A DNA stretch of 64,000 nt from Sternotherus odoratus (lineage: Eukaryota > Chordata > Testudines > Kinosternidae): positions 63,470,892 through 63,534,891 of the forward strand of contig JAVMKO010000001.1 of the NCBI GenBank assembly GCA_032164245.1, in the 5' to 3' direction. Below, piece after piece: positions 21,401 to 34,202 of the stretch. The notes beneath the pieces are model-generated. The model saw nothing but the letters and a program-made list of their open reading frames with translations. It was not told where the DNA came from and made no database searches. The first letter of the stretch is position 1, and every line of letters starts with the position of its first letter. The translations under genes and the position numbers were made by a program.

Positions 21401-23591
21401 TCATTCTGCAGCGACTGCGGAGTGAAATGCTCCCCTCGCCGCTCTTTTTGCCTAGCTAGCATAGCTCGGTTCCTGCCATAGACCAGCCCTCTAATGCCCA
21501 AGCTGCCCCGCTGTCATGACTCGTGTAGATCAAGTTTGTTTATTCTTAGTAGGGAATTAAACAGCAGCAAGAAGAGAGAACAGAAAAGCGGTGCTGACGG
21601 GGGCGAGCAAGTCGAGCTGCTGTGTCCCCTAACAAACTGCTGCAGTTTTCACTGCCTCCCCCCCCCCCCGGTTTGCAAGCGCTTAAGTTTTGGGGAACGG
21701 AAATCTGCTCGGTGGGCATTGAGTGCATGTATTTTGTGTGTGTATCTCCACTTCTCTAGTTTGTGTGTGTGAGCGTGTGTGTATATGTTACTTAGTGTAA
21801 GAAAAACCCATTAAACGAGGTAACGCCTGGGCTGGGAAGGAAGATTCCTTCCTCCCCTCCAGTAATAGATCTCTTCCTTCCAGTGATTCCTCCGGGTTCT
21901 GTGACCATCTGATTTGCGGAGCCTTTGACAGTTCTCGAACACACACAGACACACACACACACAATAGAGTAGCAGAATAGAGCTCGCTGCTTTAGCTTTG
22001 CACTGTACTTATTGCAAGTGCATACTGCGTGTGTGTATGCAGTGCCCGCTGAAGAGCTGATGAGCAGGGCTAAACGCCTTTAGTTTTAATTTTCATTGTG
22101 TAGCTTTAGTTTGTGTGTTCAACATTCCTTTATGCTAATTAGGAAAGATGAAGTCCCTGGGGCTTGAAGTTGTCTCTTGCATTCAGGTTAGTTTGGGCAG
22201 CTAATGAGACCTGAACTGTGTTGTCAAAGAAACTGCATCGATTGCTGGAAAATGTCGTGGTTGTGCTGTGTGTCTACCTATTTCTTTCCTAAATGTACTT
22301 GTGTTTAGAAACTGATGAAAAGCTCCATTAGCAATTAGGGAACATTCCAATTTGTGCTTTTTCCGGTGACTTAATCTGATTACAATTAAAACAAATGCAT
22401 CATTAAAATATATTGGGGAGAACAGCACGCCTGGCTAAACTTATTAACCATCCTGGGGTGTTTCATGCTCCATTGAAATTGAAGCATCCAAAAAGTGATC
22501 ATAGATTTACTTTGACAGCTTTTCATCAGCCTCTTACTGCTTTGGAAAGTGAATTAATCCTCTGGGTTAGGGTGAGCGGGTGATTGGGATTGGGGTGGCT
22601 TTATGTAGAAGCAGTGTAGCTTGAATCCTCCTATCTAGTAGTAACTGGCCACCACAGTATATTGGAGCCCTAGACCTAATCAAACTTAAAAAGTGAATAT
22701 ACGTGTATATAACTTGTAGGTCAGTGAGTGATGTTTCATATGCACATCGATCGGCAACAAACATTTCTAGGTGGAATCTAAGGGTATTAACCTTTTGGGG
22801 TTTTTATTTAGTTAGAGTGTGTGAGGGGCAAAATTGAGAGTGGGAAATGATTAAGGCACAGAGCTATTGCTAGATAACTTGTTCCAAACTTTCAAGCACG
22901 TTAATGGGAAGGGAAAGGATCAGTTATGGCTTTGATTAGTCAATTGCCTTGGGAAATAGTCTCTGTACTGGAGTCAATTAATTACTGAATTTGGAATTTT
23001 CTTGCATTCTCTCACACAGTATAACAATGCACCTGCCATATTTAAGCTCTAACCACAGTTTCCAGAATAAACCCCTCTTTTTGAGGGTTCCTACTATTAT
23101 ACTGAAGCTGAATGCCAAGTTTCAATTGTGACCCAACATCTTAGCACTCCGACAGTTTACTTTACAGTTTCAAACTGTAACCATTCAAACTTTAATCCTT
23201 CAAGTCAATTACATGTATTTGAAGTTCTGTGAGGTTCTTAAAATATTCTAGTTTGTCAGCCCTCCAGTTTTATATAATGATTCTTGTTTGTTTTAAAATG
23301 CCCTTAAAAAAGTACAGAAAGAAAAATCTTCTTTCATTCTGAAATATAAGGTCTGATTTAGCTCAACCGAATATGGGGAATTTTTTAAGAACTGTGGGAA
23401 TTTTGGAATATTTATGTGAACTTAAGTATCATGTATTGCAAAACTGGATTGTTTAAGGACGTGGTATAATCCTTTGCTTCTACTGGCCAATCCAAATTAG
23501 CAGAGATTGCAATATAATTTGAAATCTACTTAGCATTATTGATGTAGAGGTCAAGATCTCTTGATACTACCATAAGTGTGCCCTAATACCA
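21401..23591. other. Start of TMTC2 intron 1, unassigned
   Basis: After the CpG island the sequence turns AT-rich. A short CA tract lies at about 21940-21963. No exon or repeat recognised. Confidence 0.4.
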
Positions 23592-23806
23592 CAGGGGTTC
23601 TTAAACTGGGGGTCGGGACCCCTGAGGACATCACAAGGTTATTATATTGGGGGTCATGAGCTGTCAGCCTCCACCCCAAACCCCTTTTTGCTTTCTGCAT
23701 TTATAATAGTGGTAAATATATTAAAAACTATTTATATGGGGGCAATGGGTTGTACTTAGAGGCTTGCTATGCAAAAGGGGTCACCAGTAGGTTGAAAACC
23801 ACTACA
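23592..23806. mobile_element. hAT-type MITE (CAGGGGTTCT family)
   Basis: Left end CAGGGGTTCTTAAACTGGGG, body GGGTCATGAGCTGTCAGCCTCC..., right end GGTTGAAAACCACT. This matches a common sauropsid non-autonomous hAT. Target duplication is not clear. Confidence 0.65.
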
Positions 23807-26800
23807 TTAGAAAATATTAGTGATGTTTAATTACAGGCCATCTCTGAAAGAATTGAAAAGATAATCACATGGGTATTCTCTTAACATTAATCTCACACTG
23901 TTTAAATTAAATTCTAAAGTACGGCTTTGTTTGTCTTTAGCTTTTAAATAAATTAAACATTTCTAGTAATTGTAACTAAAATATAACAATTCACTAGGGT
24001 GCACTGAACTCCAATTAATGACAGCTCTGTACAGTAGGTCATTTAATTAGCACATTTTCAACTACCACACTGAAAGGGACAGGAAAAACGAATGTTGCAA
24101 GATAGTAATAGGTTTTCCTAGTTTACCAGCATGTTTAAAAATAGGATTCTCAGACCTAAAATGTTCTTTTAACTGTGATCGCAGAATGTCACTGCCCTAC
24201 AGGAGCCTTCTTGAAAAGTAACATTAGATAAGGAGGTCAGTGCTGGAGCAGCAGGACACAGCACCCCATGTGGGAGATGGATCATGCTTCTAACTTTAAG
24301 TGAATCAAGACTGTGCATTTAAGCCTGGAAACTGTAATGTTTGTTTCAGAAGGGCATCATGTTACCGTAACTTTTTCTATTTCCTTTTCTACTACTTTGA
24401 AATTATATCAGAATCTGTTTACTATATAAAGGGTGTCTGTAATTGCTTTCTGTATATGTTTTTATGTAGGTTTATTAAGATTAAGTGGCATCGTAAAAAC
24501 TTCTTATAGCAAAATCAATTTCCCTATGGTAAAACTTCATATTTTAGAGGTTTCGTGGCACCATACCGAAAACTGTGCATGATGGGGATATACCAAACTC
24601 ACCTAGTCTAAGCTTTATTGTTTTATATCAAAGGGCTCAATATTTCTATTTTTCTCTTCTCTCACTCCATTCATCCAGTTAAATTGAAATGGAATGAATT
24701 TAAAGTCTTTGGTTAAGAAACAGAATAAGAAAATCTGTGCATCCCTTCCTTTAATCATAAATCCATATAATTTATGTGAAGTGTACTTGAGAGCTAGACT
24801 TGTCTGTGGAATATTAATAAGGAGAATGAACACATGTTGGTTTTCTTATGGCTGCGACTGGGTATTGAAAACTTTGAATGAAGTAGTGTCAACTAAACCA
24901 AAGTTCAGTATAATGGAGGGAGTCCCACCGTTTTTCTATTCCCCGCTAATCCCAGAAAATTCAAATGATGCATGCAGAATTTACAAAAGCAAGTTTCTTT
25001 TACTCCCCTCTGCTGTAATTTTCCTAAAGGGTCTTGATGTTTCTAAATTGCATGCTGAGATCATGTGGAAAGACTCCCTCTCTTCATCTAGAAAACAAGA
25101 TAAATATTTTTTTCCAATTATCTCCTTTTTTGGCCAGTTCATCATTGGGTGATAGGGAGGTTGGGGAGTAAAATACTTAAATGTTTGTGTGATACCACAT
25201 TGAGCAGACATTGCTGGTTAACACAGGTATAGCTGAGCAAAATCAGTTGGAACTGATACAGCTGTATTGGGGGAATGTAATTTCCATGACTGGGCTGTGT
25301 TGAGGATTTCCTTGCGGTTTCTTGCCGTGTGTTAAATCCAATTCCTTGCCAGATTCACGGTAATGAGAATTGCACTCATATGTGCCAATATGACAGGGGA
25401 GATGTCTACTGCTGCGAATAGAGGCTAACACACTTGTACAATTGCTTTTGCTTGCCACTTGTGCTTGACTTTAAATAGCAGTTTTTGTTTAACTGGCTAT
25501 CGGGTGCTTTGTTGTGATGGTGTAGTCCTTGGTGTAACTTATGCTAGGTCTCTGTTAGTGTTCAACTGGGGTGTGCAAGATTTAGTGCTTCTGGTTCCTG
25601 AGATCACACACAGCTACAGTGATGATCTCAAAAACATCTCCTCCATTGAAGTGTGTTTGCTCTTCTACCAAGGACTTGAAGAAAGGTTCATTTTAAGGAT
25701 AGTATTAGTATGACCTTTTGACCTTAAGTGATGAGGTGATTCTGTAGACCATTCACAAAACTGATGCATTTGAAAATACCTACAGTTTTTTTAAAACAGA
25801 TGTTCTTTGCATAGACAGATGGAATTCCATTGTTCACCCTTACTTAACAGTAGTTATCATAGGCAAATGTAGACTGCATGCTATTCCCAAGTTTTACAAT
25901 CTTGATTTATAAATCAAGAAGTTAAAGTGAATTACATGAGAAGAAATTCTTTGTGAGGTAGCCTTCTTATGAACTAATCACTTGGGGGAAAACAGCAATT
26001 TATATGAATAATAGAAGGTGTGTTTCCTACCTTTATTGTTTAGGAGATTTATTCAATCAAAATACAATAGATAAACTAAAAAGTTTATGCTCTCTTCTGT
26101 TTTGTAAGCACAAATTTAACTGCCATGCCGATGGGAAATGATTTCAAACAGCTCTCTTCCGTAGTTTCTGCTTAATGCTCCAACCTGTGTCAAGTCTTAG
26201 TACACATTTTAAGATATTTATAATCCATAACGATTGCTCAACTTAAAATTAATCTAAATCCATACACGACTGCACTGTACCTCTGTTGGGCCTGCCACTT
26301 GAGATTTAATCTAGCAAGTGACCCAAATACATGCACTGGAAGAGCAAGTGTACGTACGCTGGGGAAAACTGCTTCCCATCTGTCTCTTAGTTGATCTTTA
26401 TGTATATTTTATTATTAATTTGAATTTATGATTTTTAGAGTCCTTTGTCTTGTCATCTACACTTAATTTTTCAGTTCTAATTCACTCTCCTGGAAGCACT
26501 GAGGTTCCTCCTATTATAATTGTCAAAGGGTACAACCTATCAGATTCCAACAGTGGCAGGTTGTACAGTTTATCTTCCTAACCCTTGTTTTTTCCCTCCC
26601 TGTTGCTCGACATTCTAAATGTGCTTATTTAAAATGGTCATGATGATAGCAGTTATTTGAAGCTGTGGCCTTTAACGCATTGATAGAGGTGAATGTACTC
26701 CAGAACAGATGCCTGCATAATCTCAGCTAAAGGGACTAACCATTTTCAAGTGGTATAATTAAAAGCAACCAAGCAAACAAAATACCTGATCATGAAGCCT

Positions 26801-27176
26801 GATGAATCTATTACATTGACATTTCTCATATTCTTCCATTTTCCAGTGTTAACACAGGATGGCACCCACTGTAATACTTGTTTGTTTGTTTTTCAAGCAT
26901 TACACATTGAATGAGTTGGCTTTTGTTGCTTGATTCATCCAGAAGAATGACATTCGGGAGTTTTTAGTAAGGATGCCATGGAATAGAATCAGAAAGTCGA
27001 TTGCTGTTTGGCATTCCTATACATCACAATATAAGAGGAAAACTTTCAGATTCTCAGTGAATGTACAGCAGTCACGTAAAACATGAATCCTGTCCCCCTC
27101 TAATATCTAGTCCTGGTCGATAACTGCTTTTTTCTAGATTTGAGTCATTCGGCTAGTTACCTGGATCACTTGATTA
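23807..27176. other. Unassigned intronic sequence
   Basis: AT-rich. Frames such as 24694-25152 (152 codons) have no recognised domain and no splice context that fits TMTC2. Confidence 0.4.
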
Positions 27177-27272
27177 TTACCTGTTCTGTTCATTCCTTCT
27201 GAAGCACCTGACATTGGCCACTGTCGGAAGGCAGGATACTGACCTAGTATGGCCGTTCTTATGTCCTTACCT
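27177..27272 (+). mobile_element. CR1-type LINE 3' end
   Basis: TTACCTGTTCTGTTCATTCC...GCCACTGTCGGAAGGCAGGATACTG...TATGGCCGTTCTTATG parallels the tail at 2575-2705. Confidence 0.6.
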
Positions 27273-27715
27273 CATCTTTAGGAAGCTCATCCCGCTCGTG
27301 ATAGAGTTCCAAATTCAAGTGCTTTATGGAATATTAACATCATATTAGTTTGCCAGAGTGGAAGCCATTCATAAAGCTTAGAAAATCCCCTCTATTTCTT
27401 GAACATCTGATATATCTGTAAGAAAGGAGTGGTAAGTTAGAACTACCTGTGCCTCCTTCCACACTTTCCTCTTTTATTCCTCTTCTAACTTTGAGATCTC
27501 TGAGGTGGCTTGTGGAGAAAGATTTGTTACGGATTCATGGAATCATGCCTTTAGCTTAACTGTGCTTGCTGCTGAAGCTCTAGGTTCAGTCCTCTTGATA
27601 ACCTGTGGTGGAGATTGTTACAAACATACAGTCAAATTTCAGGTAGCAAGTAAAATAATTTTGAAGCTCTTTCACTTGTTTAACTGATGCCTCATTTGCT
27701 TAAAGCATATTGACA

Positions 27716-27755
27716 CCCTTCTTTGGCAGCATGGTCCCTTCTTTGGCAGCATGGT
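27716..27755. repeat. 20-bp exact tandem duplication
   Basis: CCCTTCTTTGGCAGCATGGT occurs twice head to tail. Confidence 0.9.
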
Positions 27756-28684
27756 CAATTAGCTTTTAGCTTTGCATTTCCCCGCTATGTGTGTTTTACA
27801 GATTTGTCTGAATTTTTATCCTTTAAAAAATAAAAAAAGTACTCATCTCTTTATTTTTCATTTTGAGTATCCCCCAGTATTGTTGATCTAGAATACCTGT
27901 ATCTTTATGTGGAGTTTCACATTTTATATTGGTAGTCCTACATTTTGGTCATGGACATCCTGACGTCTAGCATGGTGAAATGGTTTTGGAATGCTTCTGG
28001 ATTGTTGATCTCTGTTGCTGGCCTTTGAGGTTTGGCAACCTTTTGAACTGCTTGTGCTCTCTTGACTTGCATCATGAATGGTCACATGGATTCTGCTTAT
28101 CTGCCTTCAAAGATCTGAGCACATTCTGCGCGTGATTTGTTTATGCCAACAAGACACCATGCAGTGCTGCAAAGTTTGTCCATCTCTATCTGTTCAGATT
28201 CTCAAGTCACTTTTGTTTGGACCTTGCTTGGTCCTTTAGGGTTAAAGAAAGGAATTCATAGTTTTGTTTTTCATGAATGGATCAGGTGGTGTCTATAAAC
28301 ATGCTGCAACTAAAAATGGTTGAGCTGACAAATGGTATCACTGTGCCTTCTGTTGATGCTTCAGCACATTTGATGTAGTAATTGAGATGGTGTTACTCCT
28401 ATTTGATCTGATGAACGTGTAGCTTATTAGGAAAAAACAACACTGAGGACTGTAAGGATGGCAAAGTATAGGAACAAACAGACCTAAGTCTGGCCTTCAA
28501 ATGAAGGATCTCCGTGTTCTATTACTGCTTTTTGTTTTACATACTGAGCAAATCTACACTGAAAATCCAACAAAACTGTTGGGTACTCCGGTTCCTTAAA
28601 TGTGACTGCTACTCACTGTGTCTGGTATTCGCTGCACTCCAGGGTCTCCTGTTACTTTTTAATGCAGAGAGAAGGAAAAGTAGT
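27756..28684. other. Unassigned intronic sequence
   Basis: Nothing recognised. Confidence 0.4.
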
Positions 28685-28795
28685 GAGGAAATCCTGAATT
28701 CTAATCCTTGCTCTGACATCTTCCTATGGCCATGTGCAAATTACTTAATCTTTCTGTCTTAGTTTTTCCATCTGTAACATGGGGCTGATTGGCAC
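28685..28795 (+). mobile_element. MIR-like SINE fragment
   Basis: CTTGCTCTGACATCTTCC...ATGTGCAAATTACTTAATCT...CCATCTGTAACATGGGGCTG follows the well-known MIR core and 3' region with substitutions. Confidence 0.65.
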
Positions 28796-29934
28796 GAGGA
28801 CAAATCACCATGTAAATGAGTATTTTCTTTTAGTGCTCACTCACCTCCTTTATGGTCATCCCCTTACATTGTATTCTCAGTTCTTGCCATTTGTTTGTGT
28901 TTCCTAGCATCAAAACTATTTATTTTGATTATGCTCTATATTTTTAGTTTATTTGCTCATTGGTGGCCTTTTCACAAATGACTCGTATTCATGTTTCAAC
29001 ACCCTTACTGAATCAGTCTAATATCTAAAACCGTGTGTGTATAGTATAATATATGAATACAATAAAATAAAATATCGGTGTTTTTCTTGCTGCTCACCTT
29101 TAACTTTTTCTCCAAACAAGAGACCTTGTGTTTTGGCATCTGCCATTCCAGCAGAGAACTGGATGAACCTCCCTTTGAAACCAGTCAACGTAGCTCCTTA
29201 ATTCATCTGTAAGGGTCATGTTTGAGTGACTCAAAGAACTTCCTCCTCCCCAGGAGCTAAGACCATTGCCTCGGGAATGCTTTCAGTCCCAGCTGCTCCA
29301 GGAAGCACAAGACCGACAGGTAATTGAAGCAGGATTTTCCGCCTGGCAGTACAAAGCATTGCCACTACATGTCTGGTCTGTGGAATCCCCTTTTTATTCA
29401 TAGACCTGTCTAATAGACAAAAGAAAGCTTGAGGTTTTGACCCACAGACCATCTTGCCTCCAGCACTCAGCACTACAGGTTTACGAAAATCCTTTGCTGT
29501 CTGAATTTAACAATGTAAATCTTCAGCTAGCTAGTACAGTACTCACTTGGTAAGAGAGCAACAAAAGCACTGCACACAAGAAGGTCATTGTTATAAACTC
29601 TGTAGCCATGTCTCTGAGATGTCATCTTCACATAGTGGCTAACTTAAGTGCTTATTTCCATGTAGAAGCCTTGCTCATTTGTCACTCCCTGAAATAGCAC
29701 TTAGGCTCTTCCCAATAACTTTATCAGAATGATGTTGATTAGTTAGCATCAAAAAGTCAGAGTCCATTGTTTGGGATTCTAGGTGTGGGTAGCAAAAAGC
29801 TCTAAGAAATGTTTCTCCTTTTCTGAATTCATCTACTAAGACTACAAATTAAGTGGTTCTAAGATGGAGGAATGAGTGGATGGGAGAGCGAGTGAGAAAA
29901 GACCGTTGTAATCTGCAAAATCTTAACTTTTTTT
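28796..29934. other. Unassigned intronic sequence
   Basis: Nothing recognised. The minus frame 29231-29473 has no domain. Confidence 0.4.
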
Positions 29935-30183
29935 AAGAGGTAAGGTTTGTCAGCACTGCAGATGATACAGTGGCGCAGCCATAGAGTTGTAGTGTAGACA
30001 GTAGAGCGATGGAATGGTTTTTTCCATCCCCCCGCTGTTAATCCATCTTCTCAAGAGGTGGTATCTAGGTTTACGGAAAAATTCCATTGGCCTAGGGTGC
30101 TTATACTGGGGTTTAAGTCACTTTAATTAAGTCACTGAGAGATAACAAGTTTGGCATAAGTTCTAAGTGTAGACCAGGCCTTG
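29935..30183. mobile_element. hAT-like MITE (GTGTAGACAAGCC family)
   Basis: The right end TAAGTGTAGACCAGGCCTT and the left end AAGGTTTGTCAGCACTGCAG enclose GCAGCCATAGAGTTGTAGTGTAGACAGTAG..., wording shared with the elements at 34203 and 46494. Confidence 0.5.
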
Positions 30184-30741
30184 ATGTTTGCAACAAGAAA
30201 ACAAGTAGGGTGACACATGAAAGTAAACAAGGAAATTCCCTTCACATAGGGTTCAACCAAGCCCTGGGGAACCTTGTAGCTTATAGGTATTAGCTAGGTA
30301 AGGCATAGGTATAAGTTAAGGCTGTAACACAATGAGCCTATATAAGTATGAAGGCGTATAAGACAATAGCTTAGCTAAACTAAACCAGGACTAAAGCCCC
30401 CAAAAGCTTTTATGTAAGCAGCTAGCCAAGAGGAACCCTAGATCATAAGATATCACAAGATTAAATGTGGTAACAAACAAGTAAGATTAAACTGCTGACA
30501 AGTAAACAGAAGATGCCAGTTGCTATCCGATTTAGATATATTAAGGTAGGAACAGCAGCAGATGAGTGATCGCAAGAATGCCATGGTAACTAATTGACCT
30601 ATATGCTAGTAACCTATGGGGGACAAGCACCCCAGCATTAGTAGGGTGAGGAAGTATAGATAAAGAAACCCCTACTTTAGGCATAGAGAATGTCAGTGTT
30701 TCAAAAGCATTCCCCTCTATCTGTCTTTCAGATAAACACTT
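30184..30741. other. Unassigned intronic sequence
   Basis: Nothing recognised. Confidence 0.4.
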
Positions 30742-30814
30742 GACCTGATTCAGATCTCATTAGTCAATGGAAAGATTCACACTGACTCTCTCTAATGGAG
30801 TCCGGATCAGGTCC
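30742..30814. mobile_element. Short palindromic MITE remnant
   Basis: GACCTGATTCAGATCTCATTAG is answered by CTCTAATGGAGTCCGGATCAGGTC. This is an imperfect 73-bp palindrome of the GGCCTGATYC type. Confidence 0.5.
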
Positions 30815-31452
30815 GTAGTTCTTCCTCCAACCATCTGTGCAAAAGGGATAACAGAGTTGAAGTTGTTTACTGGGAGCTAGGTAATATTCCCTCTGTACCT
30901 GTCACTGACTAATGTCCTAACCATTTTTAAACTTTGCTCTGATATTTTAGAACTATTAAATTGTGATGGTGGTGATTTCCTTTTCCTATCACTAACTTCC
31001 AGTTGACTTCAGTTATTGTACCCATTTTAGGTGTGATTCTGCCAAAGTGTACTTTGTTGTATTTATTATATTTTGTTATTAGACTGCTCACATCCCTAGT
31101 GTCTCTGTTCAAATTATTATGCTGCGATCAAACATCTGATTTGTTTTATAATCAAGTTTGTGATAATTTTCATGCATGTATGTGTGTTTCTGATAAATTA
31201 AATGTCTTATCTGTAGGCATGGATTTGTTGTATTGTTACCAGACAAAACACACACATCCTGGAACTGAGAGGTAGAGGTTTGAACAACCTGGACCAATAT
31301 TTTCAAGACTGACTAGTGATTTGGGTGCCCAACTTGACAACTTAGAGGCCTATTTCCCCCCCCCCCCCACACCCTTCCAAAACTCTCATCCTCTGAAAGT
31401 CAAGCAGATAAAATCACTAGCTACTTTTGAAAATCTTTGCCTTAGTCTTGTG
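30815..31452. other. Unassigned intronic sequence
   Basis: A C-rich run at about 31359-31370. Overlapping frames on both strands at 31003-31306 look accidental. Confidence 0.4.
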
Positions 31453-31680
31453 GAGTATGTCTACACAGCAAAAAAACAAAACAAAAAAACCCGCTGTTGG
31501 CCTGTGCCCGCTGACTCTGGCTATGGGCTGTTTCATTGCTGTGTACATTTCCGAGCTGGAGTCTGGGCTCTGGGACCCTCCTACCCTCAGAGTTCTAGAG
31601 CCTGAGTCTGGAAGTCTGTGCTGCAATGAAACCGTTGAGCTCCTTGAGTTCAGGATTTTCCTTGCTATGTAAACATACCC
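31453..31680. mobile_element. Palindromic MITE (TATGTCTACACAGCAAAAA family)
   Basis: Inverted ends GAGTATGTCTACACAGCAAAAA and TTTTCCTTGCTATGTAAACATACC. The interior CCGAGCTGGAGTCTGGGCTCTGGGACCCTCCTACCC... is typical of a turtle hAT-like MITE. It explains the overlapping frames on both strands at 31417-31683. Confidence 0.6.
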
Positions 31681-32625
31681 CATGTCCTCCCGTAGGACTC
31701 CAAGGGAATTTCTATTTTGTTTTTGTCATGTGAGTGCTATCGCTTAACTGATGGGAGTAGAAGATCCTTTACGTTGCCTGTGGGCTGACCCCTCGAGTGT
31801 GATACCAGTGACTCTCACGCAACAAACTATCACACTAAATAGTACACCGCTGCACAAACACTTGAGGAAAACGGCTTCTTAAAATGCACTACACATACGC
31901 CTTTAGTCTGGTCTGCACCATATCAACTCCCCTTCTGTCCCGTGCATACTTAAAGCCTTTTGATGGTATCATAAAACCAAATTGGGCACATGGCATTATA
32001 CAACATAACAACACTCAAGGGCTGCAACAAGTTAAATTTGTGACTAATTGGCCCTTCTGTTGCAATGGATTTGTGAAATGAATGTGTACTTTAAAAGTGC
32101 GATTCTACTCTGAAATTGTAGTAAAAATGGCTTAGTGAGGTTATAATTGTTTCTCAATGCATTTGTATTGGGGTTGTCTCATTGACAATTAAAATTGTTT
32201 TCCTAAGTGCTGTTCATGCAGTGCCGCAGCAGTGCCACTGTAGTGCTTGTAGTGTAGACATACCCTAACAGATTAAACCTCCTAACACCATGGAAGTCTT
32301 AGTCTCACAGATGGAGACACTAAGTGAAAACCTGGTGCCAGTTGAAGTCAGTGGGAATTTTGCTGTTGACTTTAGTAGGGCCAGGATTTCACCAGTAGCT
32401 GTGTGTCCCTGAAAGCAGTGACAGAGCCAGGACCGGATTTCTGGTTCCTAGTCCTGTGCTTGGTTCACCACTCTGTGCTGCCTCTCAAACACCCTCCGAA
32501 AGCCTCCACCCCACCTGAATATTTATTTTCACATACATGATCTGACTTCTAAGATTTGGTCTAGTCTGGAAAATCTTCTATTACAATCTAAGATCCTTGT
32601 CATAGTTACATTTCATAAACATGTA
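31681..32625. other. Mostly unassigned, with a MITE half
   Basis: GCAGTGCCGCAGCAGTGCCACTGTAGTG...GTAGTGTAGACATACCCTA at about 32218-32271 is the right end of a hAT-like MITE whose left part is missing. CCTGGTGCCAGTTGAAGTCAGTGGG at about 32331 is another MITE-like scrap. Confidence 0.4.
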
Positions 32626-32712
32626 TTTAGGCCCTGATCCTGCCACGTGCTGTGAGCAATTGGATTGCTGTGGGGTCCGACTGTGGCTCTAATTGCAGGA
32701 TCAGGGCCTAAA
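32626..32712. mobile_element. 87-bp MITE with 20-bp terminal inverted repeats
   Basis: TTTAGGCCCTGATCCTGCCA at the left and TTGCAGGATCAGGGCCTAAA at the right are complementary at 19 of 20 positions. The short centre carries no coding capacity. Confidence 0.75.
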
Positions 32713-33028
32713 TAATTACAGGTGGGTGAGTCTTAAATCAAGTCTCAGCATTTATATACTTGTACAAGTGGAAATTTTTAAAGGTTATATTTTTAGGGAA
32801 GGAAGTATTTGTTTCACAAGTTAACGTCAGTTGCAGTAGGAATTGTGAAAAGTGTTTTTCATTTAAGCAATTAACTGTTCTTTATTTAAACTTGCTGATC
32901 TTTTACAGTATTAAAATTAAAAAAACAAACAACCTCCCCCACAAATAAACATTAATTCAGATCAAAGACCATTTTTTCCTAGTAGCTAAATAAATAAATG
33001 ACAAACAAACAAAAAATAATCTAAACAC

Positions 33029-33150
33029 TGCTTGGATGCATGTAATGAAATTTGCAAAAAGAACAAGTGCTAAGCCAATGATGAAAAAATGTTTGGATGC
33101 ATGTAATGAAATTTGCAAAAGGAACAAGTGCTAAGCCAATGATGAAAAAT
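33029..33150. repeat. 61-bp tandem duplication
   Basis: Two adjacent copies of TG(C/T)TTGGATGCATGTAATG...GCCAATGATGAAAAA, differing at two or three bases. Unit 61 bp. Confidence 0.9.
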
Positions 33151-33519
33151 GTTATCGGGCAAAATGGTGTATTTACGTGTAGCAGTTTTTCATAAAAGTT
33201 CCATTTGTTTATAGCTTATACTTATAGCTTAAACACTGATGCACCTGAATGCATTTTGTATGCTTTATATGAAAAGGCATAGCTTTATGGCATACCCCAC
33301 ATAACTATAAAGTATTCCTCCTGTTTATCAGAATCATTCAGAACACTAAACCCCCCCAAACTCACCATTTTTTAAAATTAAAGTGAAATCTTCACTTTGA
33401 GAATATTTTATGAAGATGTTAGCATTTTAGGAATAAGGTTAAAATAAGGCAAAAGACCAAAGAGAACAGGCTATGATTTGGTTTCATACTCACCCTCGGC
33501 TTAAAAAAAAAATTCCAGA

Positions 33520-34035
33520 GAGGCAGGTTGGTTCAGTGGCTAAAGCAATGGGCTAGGGCTCCCACAACGAGCCAGTACTGAGAGCATGCGGCGTCGGTCG
33601 GTGCTATGCCTGGCTAATGAGACAGCTTATGGTGTCCGATGCCATCAGGTGGTCCAGAGACGTATACACGGAACACATCACGGGACATCGCCAGTACCAG
33701 GTCGAGTAGCCGAGACCGCCGACCAGGGAAACAACCCACTCCCCCTTCCCTGACAGAGGGAAGCACTCCACCCATGTACTTATTGCCTACACCACCACTG
33801 ACCTGGACTCTCGCCACACCCCATGGGTAGAGTACCCGAGCACACTTACACACTGACGCTTTAAAAAACTTCCACACCCCAATCTGCATCTATGCTGGAT
33901 ATGTGATTATACATGTGCCTTGTAAACCCTGTACTTGTTACCTACAATCGCCCATAACCCCAGCCTGACTCCAAATGTCCAGTACCTTACCTATCAATCT
34001 GTGTATGTTTTCATGTTTAACATTAGCTTTAATAA
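33520..34035 (+). mobile_element. Unclassified CpG-rich insertion with a tRNA-like head
   Basis: GGTTGGTTCAGTGGCTAAAGCAATGGGC at the left resembles the A-box half of a tRNA-derived SINE, but no B box follows. From 33568 to 33850 the sequence is unusually CpG-rich for this AT-rich intron, and it then runs to an AATAAAAAC tail near 34030. The opposing frames at 33614-33889 resemble no family I can name. High CpG content suggests a recent arrival or a conserved coding scrap. Confidence 0.35.
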
Positions 34036-34054
34036 AAACTTTAACTCTGTTCTT

Positions 34055-34202
34055 ATCTACTGTATCCGGTTCTGCCACTGACTGGCTGGATGACCTTGGA
34101 CAGATGACTGCATCTCTTGATTTCTGTTTCCCCTCCCATCCTTTGTTTTGTCTTTATATTTTTATTTTTTTACTGTAAACTCTTTGGGGCAGGGATTATT
34201 TT
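34055..34202 (+). mobile_element. MIR-like SINE fragment
   Basis: GTTCTGCCACTGACTGGCTGGATGACCTTGGACAGATGACT... and later TACTGTAAACTCTTTGGGGCAGGGATTATTTT are the familiar core and tail text of MIR-related SINEs in sauropsids. Confidence 0.6.

Noticed and set aside
24694..25152. 152-codon plus-strand frame in intron 1 as a possible TMTC2 exon
   Set aside because: The sequence lacks the TMTC2 luminal loop and membrane text expected for exon 2 and has no matching acceptor phase.
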